DNA of 14,150 nt, taken from NCBI GenBank assembly GCA_018896355.1, contig JAHIMW010000113.1, positions 1-14,150 on the forward strand. The letters are read 5' to 3'. Numbering within the stretch: position 1 is the first letter of the stretch; each line of letters starts with the position of its first letter. This stretch comes from Pseudomonadota bacterium (lineage in GTDB: Bacteria > Desulfobacterota > Syntrophia > Syntrophales > UBA5619). The position numbers were made by a program, and so were the translations under genes. Below are positions 1 through 7,307 of the stretch, piece by piece. Below the pieces are notes generated by a model that was given only the letters and a program-made list of their open reading frames with translations, ran no database searches and was not told the origin of the DNA.

Positions 1-720
1 GAGGTCCGCCGCGATCAATTTCTTGACCTCCTCCGGACTCGGATTGACCAACCGGATGTCCGTGCGCAGTTCGGTCTCCCGCCAGTAGGAGGCGAGGGAG
101 CGGCCGGCGGTCGTATAGGCGACGGCGCCGACGATGGTCCCGGACTGGAGCGCGTCGCCCTGGGACTCCGTGCCGATCTGGACGTGATTGAACTGGTAGC
201 CGAGCGCCTTGAAGATCCGTTGGAAATTGAGCCAGTTCATGTAGCCGGCGGGGGTGAAGAATACCGGCTTGCCGCTGAAGTCGCCCCAGGACTTGAACTG
301 GCCGGCCTTCGAGGCGTGCACGGCCATGAACGACTCCATCGGGTAGGCGTACCAGGTATGGACCAGATTCGATTTGGCGGCCTTAAAGCCCTTGAAGCCG
401 CCAGTGCCCTCATAGACTTCGGTCATCCCGACGTCGGCCGTGTAGCCGATCTCCCCCTCGCCGTTCATCGTCGCCTTCATGGCGCCGGTCGTCGACGGAT
501 AGGGATTGACGGTGACGGTGTATTCTCCGCCGAGCGCGTCCTCCAGGACTTTAATCATCTGGGCCGCGACCTTGTAGCCGTAAGAACCGGTGCTCGAAGT
601 CGCCCAGCGGATCGATTTTCGCTCCGCCGAGTAGGCAGGGTTGATCGCCGAAAAGGCGAAGACGACGGCAAGGGCCGCCACGGATACCGCAAATTTGTAA
701 CTTGGTCTTATCTTCAACAT
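1..720 (-). CDS. TAXI-family TRAP transporter solute-binding protein (C-terminus cut by window edge)
   Basis: Periplasmic binding protein that would deliver an organic acid or amino acid to a TRAP-type membrane transporter. I translated 240 codons from an ATG at 720; the frame stays open to position 1, so the 3' end is missing. Residues 1-32 form a typical signal peptide: basic start, hydrophobic core at about 10-26, and a likely cleavage after AYSA. The mature N-terminus (IRWATSSTGSYGY) resembles the glycine/serine-rich ligand loop of TAXI proteins, and later parts (GEIGYTADVGM, GALQSGT-like QGDALQSGT) fit that family. The start is supported by AAAGGAGGG at 726-734. The gene lies downstream of an MmgE/PrpD gene on the same strand and has its own predicted promoter. 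The membrane subunit would lie further left, outside the window. The ligand cannot be told from sequence. An NMT1/SsuA-like binding protein is the main alternative. Confidence 0.85.
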   Translation of the reverse strand, partial: MLKIRPSYKFAVSVAALAVVFAFSAINPAYSAERKSIRWATSSTGSYGYKVAAQMIKVLEDALGGEYTVTVNPYPSTTGAMKATMNGEGEIGYTADVGMTEVYEGTGGFKGFKAAKSNLVHTWYAYPMESFMAVHASKAGQFKSWGDFSGKPVFFTPAGYMNWLNFQRIFKALGYQFNHVQIGTESQGDALQSGTIVGAVAYTTAGRSLASYWRETELRTDIRLVNPSPEEVKKLIAADL

Positions 721-785
721 TGTTTCCCTCCTTTGAATGATTTCAATGGAACATTATTGATAAGAGACAACTTTCCCGACAGGGC

Positions 786-814
786 AGGTTACGATGGGCT
801 GCCTGGTTTGTCAA
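786..814 (-). promoter_or_regulatory. Predicted sigma70 promoter of the TAXI binding-protein gene
   Basis: On the minus strand a perfect -35 TTGACA (809-814) is followed after 17 bases by TAACCT (786-791), a weak -10. Transcription would begin near 779 and leave a leader of about 58 bases before the ATG at 720. The position between two same-strand genes suggests the binding protein can be expressed independently of the PrpD gene. Confidence 0.5.
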
Positions 815-886
815 GTAATTTCCTCCAAGTCCTCGAAGGCGGCTATATCGCGATTACTGCGCGTCACCGCATACCTTCGGTGGCCG

Positions 887-2254
887 CTAACCATTGGAGA
901 TTCGGGCCATAACCTCCTTCACCGTTCCTGCCCGCTGCATCCCGTTCAACAGCGACAATGACTCCTCAACGGCCTCTTTCGACAGAACTGTGGAGGCGCA
1001 ATCCCGATACTTTGCATTGAATTCACGGGCGCCGAGCGGATTCGTCGGCATCCCCCTGGCAATACGGGCCTCCGCGCCATATTTTTTGCCATTTCGGGTT
1101 GTAACGGTCACGCTCTTGGCGCCTAACCCCTCCGGGGTCCCCATGACCGGCATCGGGTACTTCTCTACCCATTTCATCCCCTCGATCAGACGCTGCACCT
1201 CCGGTTCGCGCATGGCCTCCTCGGAAAAGGAGTTCAAGCGGACAGCTCCGGAAACGAGAGCACGGGCCACACAGTACTCCAGACTGAACTTGCCTTCCAA
1301 CCCGGTCCTGGGCCGATGATGAATGAGCAGCTGCTTGTCAAAGGGGCTCGTGCCCAACTCGATCTCGACAATCTCTTCGGTCCTGACCCCTTGTTGCCTG
1401 AGATCCAGCGCGCAGTCTATGGCCGTGTGGGTAAAGCCGCACGACGGATACGGCTTGATGGCAAGACCGACCGGGCCGGCAATCACAAACGTCTTGCCCA
1501 GGTTTGCCCCCGCCTTGGCCCAGTCCACCTCGTCGTCGTGTCCCATGACCCTGGCAAACCCCAGAGGAGCTTCGATAATATTCGCATCGGCCGTAAACCC
1601 CGCCTTAGCCAAAAAGGCGGCCTGAACCCCGTTCGCAGCGGCTTTGCCCGCGTGCAACGGCTTGGTCATCGTGCCGAAGTTCTGCCTCAGCCCGCAGGCC
1701 AGCGACGCCGCAATCCCGATCGCCATCCTTACCTGCCGGGCGTTCAGCTTCAACAGCCACGCCACCGCCGCCGCCGCCCCCAGGCTCCCGAAGGTGGATG
1801 TGCTGTGCCATCCCTGCACATAGTGGCTCTGAAACATCGGCTCCGCCACACAACAGGCAACTTCATACCCGACGACATAGGCCGCGAGGGCTTCCAGGCC
1901 CGACGCGCCGATGCTCTCGCCGACCGCCAGAATGGCCGGGGCAAGGAATACCGACGGGTGCGAGATCGGGGAGACCGACATGTCATCGTAATCCAGCGCG
2001 TGGCCCATCGTTCCGTTAACCAGAGCGGCCATCTCTGGCGATGTTTTCCGATTGTCCGCGATGATGCTCACCTCGGCCACACCGCCCATTCGGTTGCCGT
2101 ACTCCCGGATGAGCCTGCCCAACTCTTCTTGCGACCCTGCCACGGCGACCCCAATGAAATCGGTCATTCCCATGCGGGCCTTGTCAAGCGCGTCCTGTGG
2201 AATATCCTCCGTCCGCACCCCGCTGACAAAGGTCGAAATTCTGTCCGTCAACAT
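887..2254 (-). CDS. MmgE/PrpD family protein (2-methylcitrate dehydratase / cis-aconitate decarboxylase superfamily)
   Basis: A complete 455-residue cytoplasmic enzyme of the MmgE/PrpD superfamily, close to the usual family length of 440-500. Members dehydrate, decarboxylate or epimerise small di- or tricarboxylic acids. Visible family marks are NGTMGHALDYDD (80-91), the HPS motif (99-101), GYEV (129-132), a HAGKAAANG segment near the middle, and KPYPSCGFTHTAID in the C-terminal half. The ATG at 2254 is preceded by a purine-rich GGAAGAGG. There is no prpB, prpC or acnD nearby, so a true methylcitrate cycle role is not supported. The adjacent TAXI transporter subunit suggests it acts on an imported acid. 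The stop codon is 166 bases before the transporter gene start. Family assignment is firm; the substrate is unknown. Confidence 0.88.
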   Translation of the reverse strand: MLTDRISTFVSGVRTEDIPQDALDKARMGMTDFIGVAVAGSQEELGRLIREYGNRMGGVAEVSIIADNRKTSPEMAALVNGTMGHALDYDDMSVSPISHPSVFLAPAILAVGESIGASGLEALAAYVVGYEVACCVAEPMFQSHYVQGWHSTSTFGSLGAAAAVAWLLKLNARQVRMAIGIAASLACGLRQNFGTMTKPLHAGKAAANGVQAAFLAKAGFTADANIIEAPLGFARVMGHDDEVDWAKAGANLGKTFVIAGPVGLAIKPYPSCGFTHTAIDCALDLRQQGVRTEEIVEIELGTSPFDKQLLIHHRPRTGLEGKFSLEYCVARALVSGAVRLNSFSEEAMREPEVQRLIEGMKWVEKYPMPVMGTPEGLGAKSVTVTTRNGKKYGAEARIARGMPTNPLGAREFNAKYRDCASTVLSKEAVEESLSLLNGMQRAGTVKEVMARISNG

Positions 2255-2303
2255 ATCCTCTTCCTACATTGAAACGGCAATAGACTGCGCCGACGGTGTG
2301 CGT

Positions 2304-2318
2304 GGAAGAGACTCTTCC
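2304..2318. promoter_or_regulatory. Perfect 15-bp dyad upstream of the MmgE/PrpD gene (candidate operator)
   Basis: GGAAGAG-A-CTCTTCC is a perfect inverted repeat with a single central base, about 50 bases upstream of the ATG at 2254. A short uninterrupted dyad at this place is what a dimeric repressor or activator site would look like. No clear -35/-10 pair was found beside it, so the regulatory role is a guess. Confidence 0.3.
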
Positions 2319-2362
2319 GCCGGACCATTCACGCCACCAGACCTTGAATTTCTGCCCTTCCT

Positions 2363-2487
2363 GTCATTGCGAGGAGCGTAGCGACGAAGCAATCCGACGC
2401 AGTCGTTGCGAGGGCTTCCGCCCGAAGCAATCTCATCAATGCAGTAACTTATGGGATTGCTTCGTCGGCCTTTGGCCTCGCAATGAC
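2363..2487. repeat. Composite palindromic interspersed repeat (three REP-like hairpin units)
   Basis: The element starts with GTCATTGCGAGG and ends with the exact inverse CCTCGCAATGAC. It holds three versions of one unit of about 32 bases: 2363-2394 (direct), 2402-2433 (direct, diverged, with internal GGGC-TTCC-GCCC) and 2455-2487 (inverted, with internal GGCC-TTT-GGCC). Each unit folds as TTGC...GCAA around its own hairpin. I recognise this kind of GTCATTGCGAG...GAAGCAATC repeat as widespread in genomes of environmental bacteria, including deltaproteobacteria. It fills most of the 309-base gap between the respiratory operon's last gene and the PrpD gene, where it could also stop or stabilise transcripts from either side. 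No transposase is present. Confidence 0.85.
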
Positions 2488-2563
2488 AAACGGCGTTTTT
2501 TTAAGGTCTCGCCACCAAAACCGAAGGCCATCGAAAATCTGCGAAAGGCATGGTTCGCGGGGT

Positions 2564-2884
2564 TTATTGCAGCAGCGGAGCGTCCGGATCTTCCTTGTCC
2601 GCGCCCAGTTCCTGAACCCGCTCAATTTCCCGGAGTTTCATGCGGATGATGACGAGAAGGCCGAGAATCGCGACCCAGAAAACGGCCAGGCTTTCATAAA
2701 CGATATAGGCGTAGTAGGGCGCCGTGGGAAATACGGCGATCTTGGCGATCTTCTCCGCCGGCGGGGCAGGGGTGGGAGCGGCGGCCGCCATTCCCGAAAG
2801 GAGCAGGAGCGCCAGCATCAGCAGCACAAGCCGCACAGGGAAAAACCGGCTCAGAAATCCTTTAACACTGCTCACTTTTCGCAT
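2564..2884 (-). CDS. Small membrane protein, last gene of the sdh-Rieske-cytochrome b operon
   Basis: A 106-residue protein of unknown function. The N-terminus (about 1-37) looks like a signal peptide or signal anchor: basic start, a leucine-rich core, then an alanine/proline-rich stretch. A second hydrophobic helix spans about 60-82, followed by a charged tail (KLREIERVQELGADKEDPD) that should be cytoplasmic. There is no CXXCH haem motif and no FeS motif, so it is not the missing cytochrome c. The ATG at 2884 has a good AAGGAG upstream and lies 9 bases after the cytochrome b stop, so translation is probably coupled. Position suggests a small accessory or assembly subunit of the cytochrome b complex; I do not recognise a named family. 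Confidence 0.7.
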   Translation of the reverse strand: MRKVSSVKGFLSRFFPVRLVLLMLALLLLSGMAAAAPTPAPPAEKIAKIAVFPTAPYYAYIVYESLAVFWVAILGLLVIIRMKLREIERVQELGADKEDPDAPLLQ

Positions 2885-2893
2885 AGACGCTCC

Positions 2894-3958
2894 TTAACTC
2901 AAAAAACCCACCGCCGTCATCGTCAGAAAATAGAGAAGATAGATCACGCCGATCCAGGTGAAGAGCGGACTCTTCTCGCCCCGGGACGACTTTTTGTCGA
3001 AAAACGGGATCAGAAAGAAAAAAAGGATCGCGCCGGAGACCAGCAGGATGGCGATGGTCTCGCCGTTCATGCCCAGGATGGTACCGGGGAAGAGCTTCAG
3101 TGTCTCCATCAGGAAGAGGAAATACCATTCAGGCTTGACGTTTTCCGGCGGCGGGGCGAGGGGATCGGCCTTCACGCCGATCTCCGGCGGCAGGAAGACC
3201 GCCAAGGTCACAAGGACGCCTGTAACCACCAGCCAGATCGCCAGATCCCTGTAGAAGGCATTCGGGAAGAAAGGGATCTCTCGTTGTTTTTCCGCTTGCA
3301 GAGAGAGGGGCACGCTCATCCCGTGCAATTGCACCAGCAGAATGTGCACCCCGATCAGGCCCAGGGTGAGGATCGGCAGAATGGCCACATGGAAGGCGTA
3401 GAAGCGCAGCAGGGTGTCTCCGGTCACATCCATGCTCCCCCGGAGAAAGGCCTTTATGAATCCCCCGATAAAAGGAAAAGCCCCGGCTCCGCCCGTCGCC
3501 ACCCGGACGGCGGCAAAGGCGCGCTCATCCCAGAGGAGCAGGTAGCCGCTCAGCCCGAAGAAGATCGAGACGGCCAAGAGGATGAATCCGGTGACCCAGA
3601 CCAGTTCCCTGGGCTTGCGGTAGGACTTCAAGAGCAGCGTTCCGAAGAGGTGGATGAACAGAAAGACGATGGCCAGTTGCGACCCCCAGTGATGAAGAGA
3701 CCGGAAGAACCAGCCCATGTTGAGTTTGGTGACGATCTCGATGATGCTCTTGTGGGCGAAATCGATATGGGGGACATAGTAGAAGGCCATCAGCATACCC
3801 GTCAGAAACTGAAGGATGAACAGAAAGAGCGTGATCCCGCCGGTATAGTACCAGAGGTCGTACCGATGCTCCGGGATCAGCTTTCCCTTTGCCAGCCTTT
3901 TCATCCCTTCCCAGTCGTAGCGTTCTTCCAGCCACTCTTTAAGCCTTGGGCAGTTCAA
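2894..3958 (-). CDS. Cytochrome b (fused b6/subunit IV type) of a Rieske/cytochrome b quinol-oxidising complex
   Basis: Integral membrane dihaem subunit that oxidises or reduces quinone together with the Rieske protein. It has 354 residues with about eight hydrophobic helices. The four haem ligands can be picked out: H89 or H90 with H103, and H190 with H205. The second pair has 14 residues between the histidines, as in cytochrome b6, rather than 13 as in mitochondrial-type cytochrome b. The Qo-site motif PEWY is at 276-279. The N-terminal b part and the C-terminal part are one chain, unlike plant b6f. The start is TTG at 3958, inside the Rieske gene (20-bp overlap). It is supported by GAAAGGGG six bases upstream and by the expected N-terminal WLEERYDW segment. 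An internal Met at 19 is less likely. Confidence 0.93.
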   Translation of the reverse strand: MNCPRLKEWLEERYDWEGMKRLAKGKLIPEHRYDLWYYTGGITLFLFILQFLTGMLMAFYYVPHIDFAHKSIIEIVTKLNMGWFFRSLHHWGSQLAIVFLFIHLFGTLLLKSYRKPRELVWVTGFILLAVSIFFGLSGYLLLWDERAFAAVRVATGGAGAFPFIGGFIKAFLRGSMDVTGDTLLRFYAFHVAILPILTLGLIGVHILLVQLHGMSVPLSLQAEKQREIPFFPNAFYRDLAIWLVVTGVLVTLAVFLPPEIGVKADPLAPPPENVKPEWYFLFLMETLKLFPGTILGMNGETIAILLVSGAILFFFLIPFFDKKSSRGEKSPLFTWIGVIYLLYFLTMTAVGFLS

Positions 3959-4409
3959 CCTTGACCCCTTTCCTTGCGATGATCAGTTTTTCGCCCTCTT
4001 CCGTGATCACGAAGATCTCGAGTGGTTTTGGCGGCGGCCCTTTGATATTCTTGCCGTTCTCGTCGAACCATCCCTGATGACAGGGGCAGTAAAACTGTTT
4101 CTCTGCCGGCTTGTAGTCCACATTGCAATCCATGTGGCTGCAGACGCCCTTCAACGCCAGGATGCTGCCGTCGGCCTTTTTGAAATAGAACCCCACCGTG
4201 CCGCCCCATGCGAAGCGCTTGATCGAATTGTTCGCCAGATCCATGAAATCTTTTTTGTTGAGAACAACGAAGTCGGGCTCCTTGCCCAGCGTCGGAAAGG
4301 CGAATTTCATCAGCGTGAAAAAGGTCCCGGAGAAGAAGGCGACGAGCCAGCCGCCAAAAAGGGTGTTGAGAAAAATCCTCCTCGTGATGAGGGAATATTT
4401 AAGCTTCAT
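3939..4409 (-). CDS. Rieske [2Fe-2S] iron-sulfur protein
   Basis: High-potential iron-sulfur subunit that takes electrons from quinol in the cytochrome b complex. Of 156 residues, about 12-36 form one membrane anchor preceded by TRRIFLN, which matches the twin-arginine pattern expected for Rieske export. Cluster motifs are CSHMDC (90-95) and CPCH (108-111), giving the Cys-X-His and Cys-X-X-His ligand boxes; both disulfide cysteines (C95, C110) are present. The second box reads CPCHQGWFD, so the usual Gly-Ser after the histidine is Gln-Gly. In classical bc1 and b6f Rieske proteins the Ser at this position tunes potential, so a changed midpoint is possible. The gene overlaps sdhB by 11 bases and cytochrome b by 20, so it belongs to one transcript. 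The acceptor cytochrome is not encoded here. Confidence 0.93.
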   Translation of the reverse strand: MKLKYSLITRRIFLNTLFGGWLVAFFSGTFFTLMKFAFPTLGKEPDFVVLNKKDFMDLANNSIKRFAWGGTVGFYFKKADGSILALKGVCSHMDCNVDYKPAEKQFYCPCHQGWFDENGKNIKGPPPKPLEIFVITEEGEKLIIARKGVKVELPKA

Positions 4410-5154
4410 TTTTCGCCTTCCCCAGCATCTTCTGAAAACGGTTTTTCACCATCGCTTTGCGCAGACCGACGATGGCATCGGTGGGTCGGACGTCTTTCGG
4501 ACAGGCATCGATGCAGTGGAACATCGTGTCGCAGGCCCAGACCCCCTTCTCATCGTTGACGACGTCCAGTGCGCCGGCGGGCCGCTCATCCCGGGAATCG
4601 AGAACGAACCGCTCCAGTTTTACCGCCGCCGCCGGCCCCATATAATCCGAATCCGGTCCCCTCGCGAGCACCGGGCAGGCGCCATAACAGCAGGCGCAGA
4701 GGATGCAGTTGACGTACTGGTCGATCCGCAAACGTTCCGCCTCGCTCTGCGGGAGCTCCTTTTCAGGAACGGGACTGTGCCGGATCAGATAAGGCTGGAC
4801 TTTCTCATACATCGTCCAGAACGGAGTCATATCGACGACCAGATCCCGGATCACCTCGAAATTGGGCAGGGGTTCCAGGATGATCGTGTCGGTATCGAAG
4901 GCGGCCACCTGCGTCCGGCAGGCAAGATCGAGCTTGCCGTTGATCACCATCGCGCACGATCCGCAGACGGCGGAGCGACAGGAGGAGCGGAAGGAAAGGG
5001 TTCCGTCGATTTCGTCGCGGATCCGGATCAGCACCGAAAGCACCGTCAACCCGGGAATGACACGGATCTTATAGGTGGAGAAGCAGGGGCTGCTTTCCGG
5101 TTTCATTGCGTCATACCGGAGAATCTTGAAGGTATATGCACTGGCTTTGATCAA
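4399..5154 (-). CDS. sdhB: Succinate dehydrogenase / fumarate reductase iron-sulfur subunit
   Basis: Carries electrons between the flavoprotein and the membrane quinone site. The 251 residues show all three clusters: an N-terminal ferredoxin-type [2Fe-2S] site with C59, C64, C67 and C79 (CRSAVCGSC context), a [4Fe-4S] box CILCACCYGACP (150-161), and a C-terminal box CDTMFHCIDACP (208-219). Length is normal for the family. The start is TTG at 5154, overlapping the sdhA stop as TTGA, with GGAGAG just upstream; translational coupling is likely. The gene sits between sdhA and the Rieske gene. Sequence alone does not settle whether the enzyme mainly oxidises succinate or reduces fumarate. The co-encoded Rieske/cytochrome b complex fits quinol-linked succinate oxidation better, but this is inference. 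Confidence 0.95.
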   Translation of the reverse strand: MIKASAYTFKILRYDAMKPESSPCFSTYKIRVIPGLTVLSVLIRIRDEIDGTLSFRSSCRSAVCGSCAMVINGKLDLACRTQVAAFDTDTIILEPLPNFEVIRDLVVDMTPFWTMYEKVQPYLIRHSPVPEKELPQSEAERLRIDQYVNCILCACCYGACPVLARGPDSDYMGPAAAVKLERFVLDSRDERPAGALDVVNDEKGVWACDTMFHCIDACPKDVRPTDAIVGLRKAMVKNRFQKMLGKAKNEA

Positions 5155-6854
5155 TATTTTCTCTCCGTCGGCTGATACCGCGTAATCGTCACATCCTTGA
5201 AAGAGAGGACGGGCGACCCGTCATCTCCCATCCTGGCGATGGTATGTTTTAGCCAGTCGCCGTCGTTCCTGGTTTTGAAATCCGTCCGGAAGTGGGCGCC
5301 GCGGCTCTCCTCCCGAAGGATGGCTCCCAGGATAATCGTATGGGAAACGTCCAGCATCGCTTCCAGCTCCAGCGCGGCTGTGAGCTCATAATTCATATAC
5401 CGCACCGGCGACGAAACCCCGACATCCCCGTAGCGCCTCTTGAGCTCGATCAGTTTGTCCAGGGCCTGCTCCAGCTCCTCCCGGGTCCGGAAGATGCCCA
5501 CCTTCTCGTTCATGACGGCGCCGAGTTCGGCATGGATCCGGTAGGGTTTTTCCGCGCCGGGCGCCGCCAGCCGCCGAAACTTCTCCTCGACTTTGTCCTT
5601 CAGGCGCAGGATCGCCTTTTCGTCCGGCCTGGGGACGCCGTCCTCCAGATCCTCACCGATCGCCTGCGCCCCCAGCTTTCCGAAGACAATCGTATCCAGC
5701 AGAGAGTTGCCGCCCAGGCGGTTGGCGCCGTGGACGCTGACGCAGGCGCATTCGCCTCCGGCGTAGAAGCCTGGGAGCTCAGAGGCGCAACGTTTGTCGA
5801 CATCGATGCCCCCCATGGAGTAGTGCTGGCAGGGCATGATCGGGATCGGTTCGAGAACGGGATCAATGCCGATGAAATCGATGCAGATGTTCCGGATACC
5901 GGGAAGCCTCTCGATGATCTTCTTGCTCCCCAGGTGGCGGAGATCGAGTTGGATGTACCGTCCCAGGGGGTGCTCAAACCCCCGGCCCTCGTCCATCTCC
6001 GTCTGAATGCACCGCGAAACGATATCCCGGGGCGCCAACTCCATTGCCGAGGGCACATAGCGCTGCATGAAACGTTCGCCCTGATTGTTGAGCAGATAGG
6101 CCCCTTCGCCTCGGCAGCCTTCCGTCATCAGGATATTGGTGCCGATCAGTGAGGTCGGGTGAAACTGTACGAATTCCATGTCCTTGAGCGGGAGTCCCGC
6201 CTGGTAGGCCATTCCAATGCCGCTTCCTGTGTTGATCAGCGCATTGGTGGAGTGCTGGTAAACCCTTCCGTAGCCGCCGGTGCCGAAGAACGTCACCCCG
6301 GCGCTAACGGGGATCAGCTCGCCCGTCTTCATATCCAGAGCCACGACGCCGTGACACTGGCCTTCCTCGATGCACAGGCCGGCCACGAACAATTCCGGAT
6401 AGATCTTGACCCCCTTTGCGACGGCCCTTTCATAGAGGGTGTTGAGAAGCACGTGGCCGGTGATGTCGGCGGAATAGCAGGTCCGAGGATAGCCGGCGCC
6501 GCCGAACGGGCGCTGGGCGATGGTGCCGTCGGGAAAGCGGCTAAAGGGGCATCCCCAATGCTCCATCTCGTAAACGATCCCGATCGCCTCCTTGCACATG
6601 ATCTCCGCGGCGTCCTGATCGGCCAGAAAATCGCTTCCCTTGATCGTATCAAAGGTGTGTTTCTCCCAGGAATCGTCCCGGCTGTCGGGGTTGTTGGTCA
6701 GGGCCGCGTTGATTCCCCCCTGCGCGGCTATGGAATGGGATCGCGTCGGATAGACCTTGGAAATCAGACCCACGTTGAACCGGTCGCACAGGCCGACGGC
6801 CGCCCTGAGTCCCGTCAAACCGCCGCCGACAATCAGAATATCGTGATCAAGCAT
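5151..6854 (-). CDS. sdhA: Succinate dehydrogenase / fumarate reductase flavoprotein subunit
   Basis: Catalytic subunit that interconverts succinate and fumarate with covalently bound FAD. The 567 residues include the Rossmann dinucleotide motif VGGGLTG (9-15), the flavin-attachment segment RSHSIAAQGG with His40, QFHPT (230-234), the active-site arginine region ELAPRD (272-277), HYSMGG (about 344-349) and GECACVSVHGANRLGG (about 367-382). All expected catalytic landmarks are present and length is normal, so it should be functional. The ATG at 6854 lies nine bases after the anchor gene stop, with AAGG in the ribosome-binding position. The stop overlaps the sdhB start. This is the longest gene of the respiratory operon and gives its clearest identification. 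Confidence 0.96.
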   Translation of the reverse strand: MLDHDILIVGGGLTGLRAAVGLCDRFNVGLISKVYPTRSHSIAAQGGINAALTNNPDSRDDSWEKHTFDTIKGSDFLADQDAAEIMCKEAIGIVYEMEHWGCPFSRFPDGTIAQRPFGGAGYPRTCYSADITGHVLLNTLYERAVAKGVKIYPELFVAGLCIEEGQCHGVVALDMKTGELIPVSAGVTFFGTGGYGRVYQHSTNALINTGSGIGMAYQAGLPLKDMEFVQFHPTSLIGTNILMTEGCRGEGAYLLNNQGERFMQRYVPSAMELAPRDIVSRCIQTEMDEGRGFEHPLGRYIQLDLRHLGSKKIIERLPGIRNICIDFIGIDPVLEPIPIMPCQHYSMGGIDVDKRCASELPGFYAGGECACVSVHGANRLGGNSLLDTIVFGKLGAQAIGEDLEDGVPRPDEKAILRLKDKVEEKFRRLAAPGAEKPYRIHAELGAVMNEKVGIFRTREELEQALDKLIELKRRYGDVGVSSPVRYMNYELTAALELEAMLDVSHTIILGAILREESRGAHFRTDFKTRNDGDWLKHTIARMGDDGSPVLSFKDVTITRYQPTERKY

Positions 6855-6863
6855 GCCCGCGCC

Positions 6864-7169
6864 TTATGAAAACCGGAAATAAAGAATAACCAACACCACG
6901 GAAATGACGGCCGCGGCGACGTTCGCTATCCAGAACAGCTCCTTCTCCTTGCGGTAACCGAGGTCTATCGCAACCGTTCTGAGACCATACATGCTGTGAA
7001 AGGTGAAAAGGATCAGGATCAGGATATCCAGAACGGGGTGCCTGTGCAGGCTCAGCGCCCAGTCGGGCTTCTTGTCTTTCGTAAACAGGAAATAGCTGGT
7101 GAGGATTTTGATGCAGAAAAGAATGATCAGGGTCACGCCGCTGATACGGTGGAAAAGCCAGATGAACAT
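6864..7169 (-). CDS. sdhC: Succinate dehydrogenase cytochrome b-type membrane anchor (SdhC-like)
   Basis: Short membrane anchor of 101 residues with three hydrophobic helices at about 10-30, 46-66 and 78-98. HRISGV (7-12) matches the quinone-site HR-x-S/T-G-V motif of SdhC. FHSMYGLRTVAIDLG (57-71) aligns with the HxxxGIRHxxxD segment of SdhC, so H58 is the probable haem b ligand. The first helix begins almost at the N-terminus, so the protein is shorter than a typical SdhC. The ATG at 7169 is preceded by a run of six G that may serve as ribosome binding site; the upstream frame offers no better start. It is the first gene of the operon. No SdhD-like second anchor lies before or after it, although two-subunit anchors normally share the haem ligands. 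Confidence 0.85.
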   Translation of the reverse strand: MFIWLFHRISGVTLIILFCIKILTSYFLFTKDKKPDWALSLHRHPVLDILILILFTFHSMYGLRTVAIDLGYRKEKELFWIANVAAAVISVVLVILYFRFS

Positions 7170-7269
7170 ACGCCCCCCTGTCTGGTTGCAAGAAGTATGA
7201 ATTATGCAGGATCCGGACAGCAGCCGGAATCCCTTTTCCGATGTTCAACGGGATTGCCAACAGCCTGTG

Positions 7270-7307
7270 CCGGAGACTCCCGTAACAGGGAATCCCGGCC
7301 TTGTCAA
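7270..7307 (-). promoter_or_regulatory. Possible promoter/operator of the sdh-Rieske-cytochrome b operon
   Basis: On the minus strand a perfect TTGACA (7302-7307) is followed at a 17-base distance only by a poor -10 (TACGGG at 7279-7284). The same stretch carries an imperfect inverted repeat, CCGGAGACTCCC...GGGAATCCCGG on the plus strand (7270-7298), around the presumed -10 region. A good -35, a poor -10 and an overlapping dyad are what an activator- or repressor-controlled promoter could look like. No T-run follows the hairpin, so a terminator for the upstream CoA-transferase gene is less likely. Confidence 0.3.

Noticed and set aside
1316..2272. A 318-codon plus-strand frame opposite the MmgE/PrpD gene
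   Set aside because: Low-complexity basic product without a recognisable domain, wholly antisense to a well supported enzyme gene. The same applies to other long shadows such as 4198-5175 and 5292-6152.
2363..2487. A CRISPR array
   Set aside because: Only three units, one inverted, with strong internal hairpins and unequal short gaps (7 and 21 bases). This is a palindromic interspersed repeat and there are no cas genes.
2483..3964. A 493-codon open frame on the plus strand opposite the cytochrome b gene
   Set aside because: It is antisense to three clear genes or gene ends, its product is rich in Arg, His, Gln and Glu with no domain, and it crosses the boundaries of the real genes. It is the usual by-product of GC-rich codon bias.
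7270..7298. Intrinsic terminator after the CoA-transferase gene
   Set aside because: The stem is GC-rich, but no T-run follows on the minus strand, so termination is not supported; an operator role was recorded instead.
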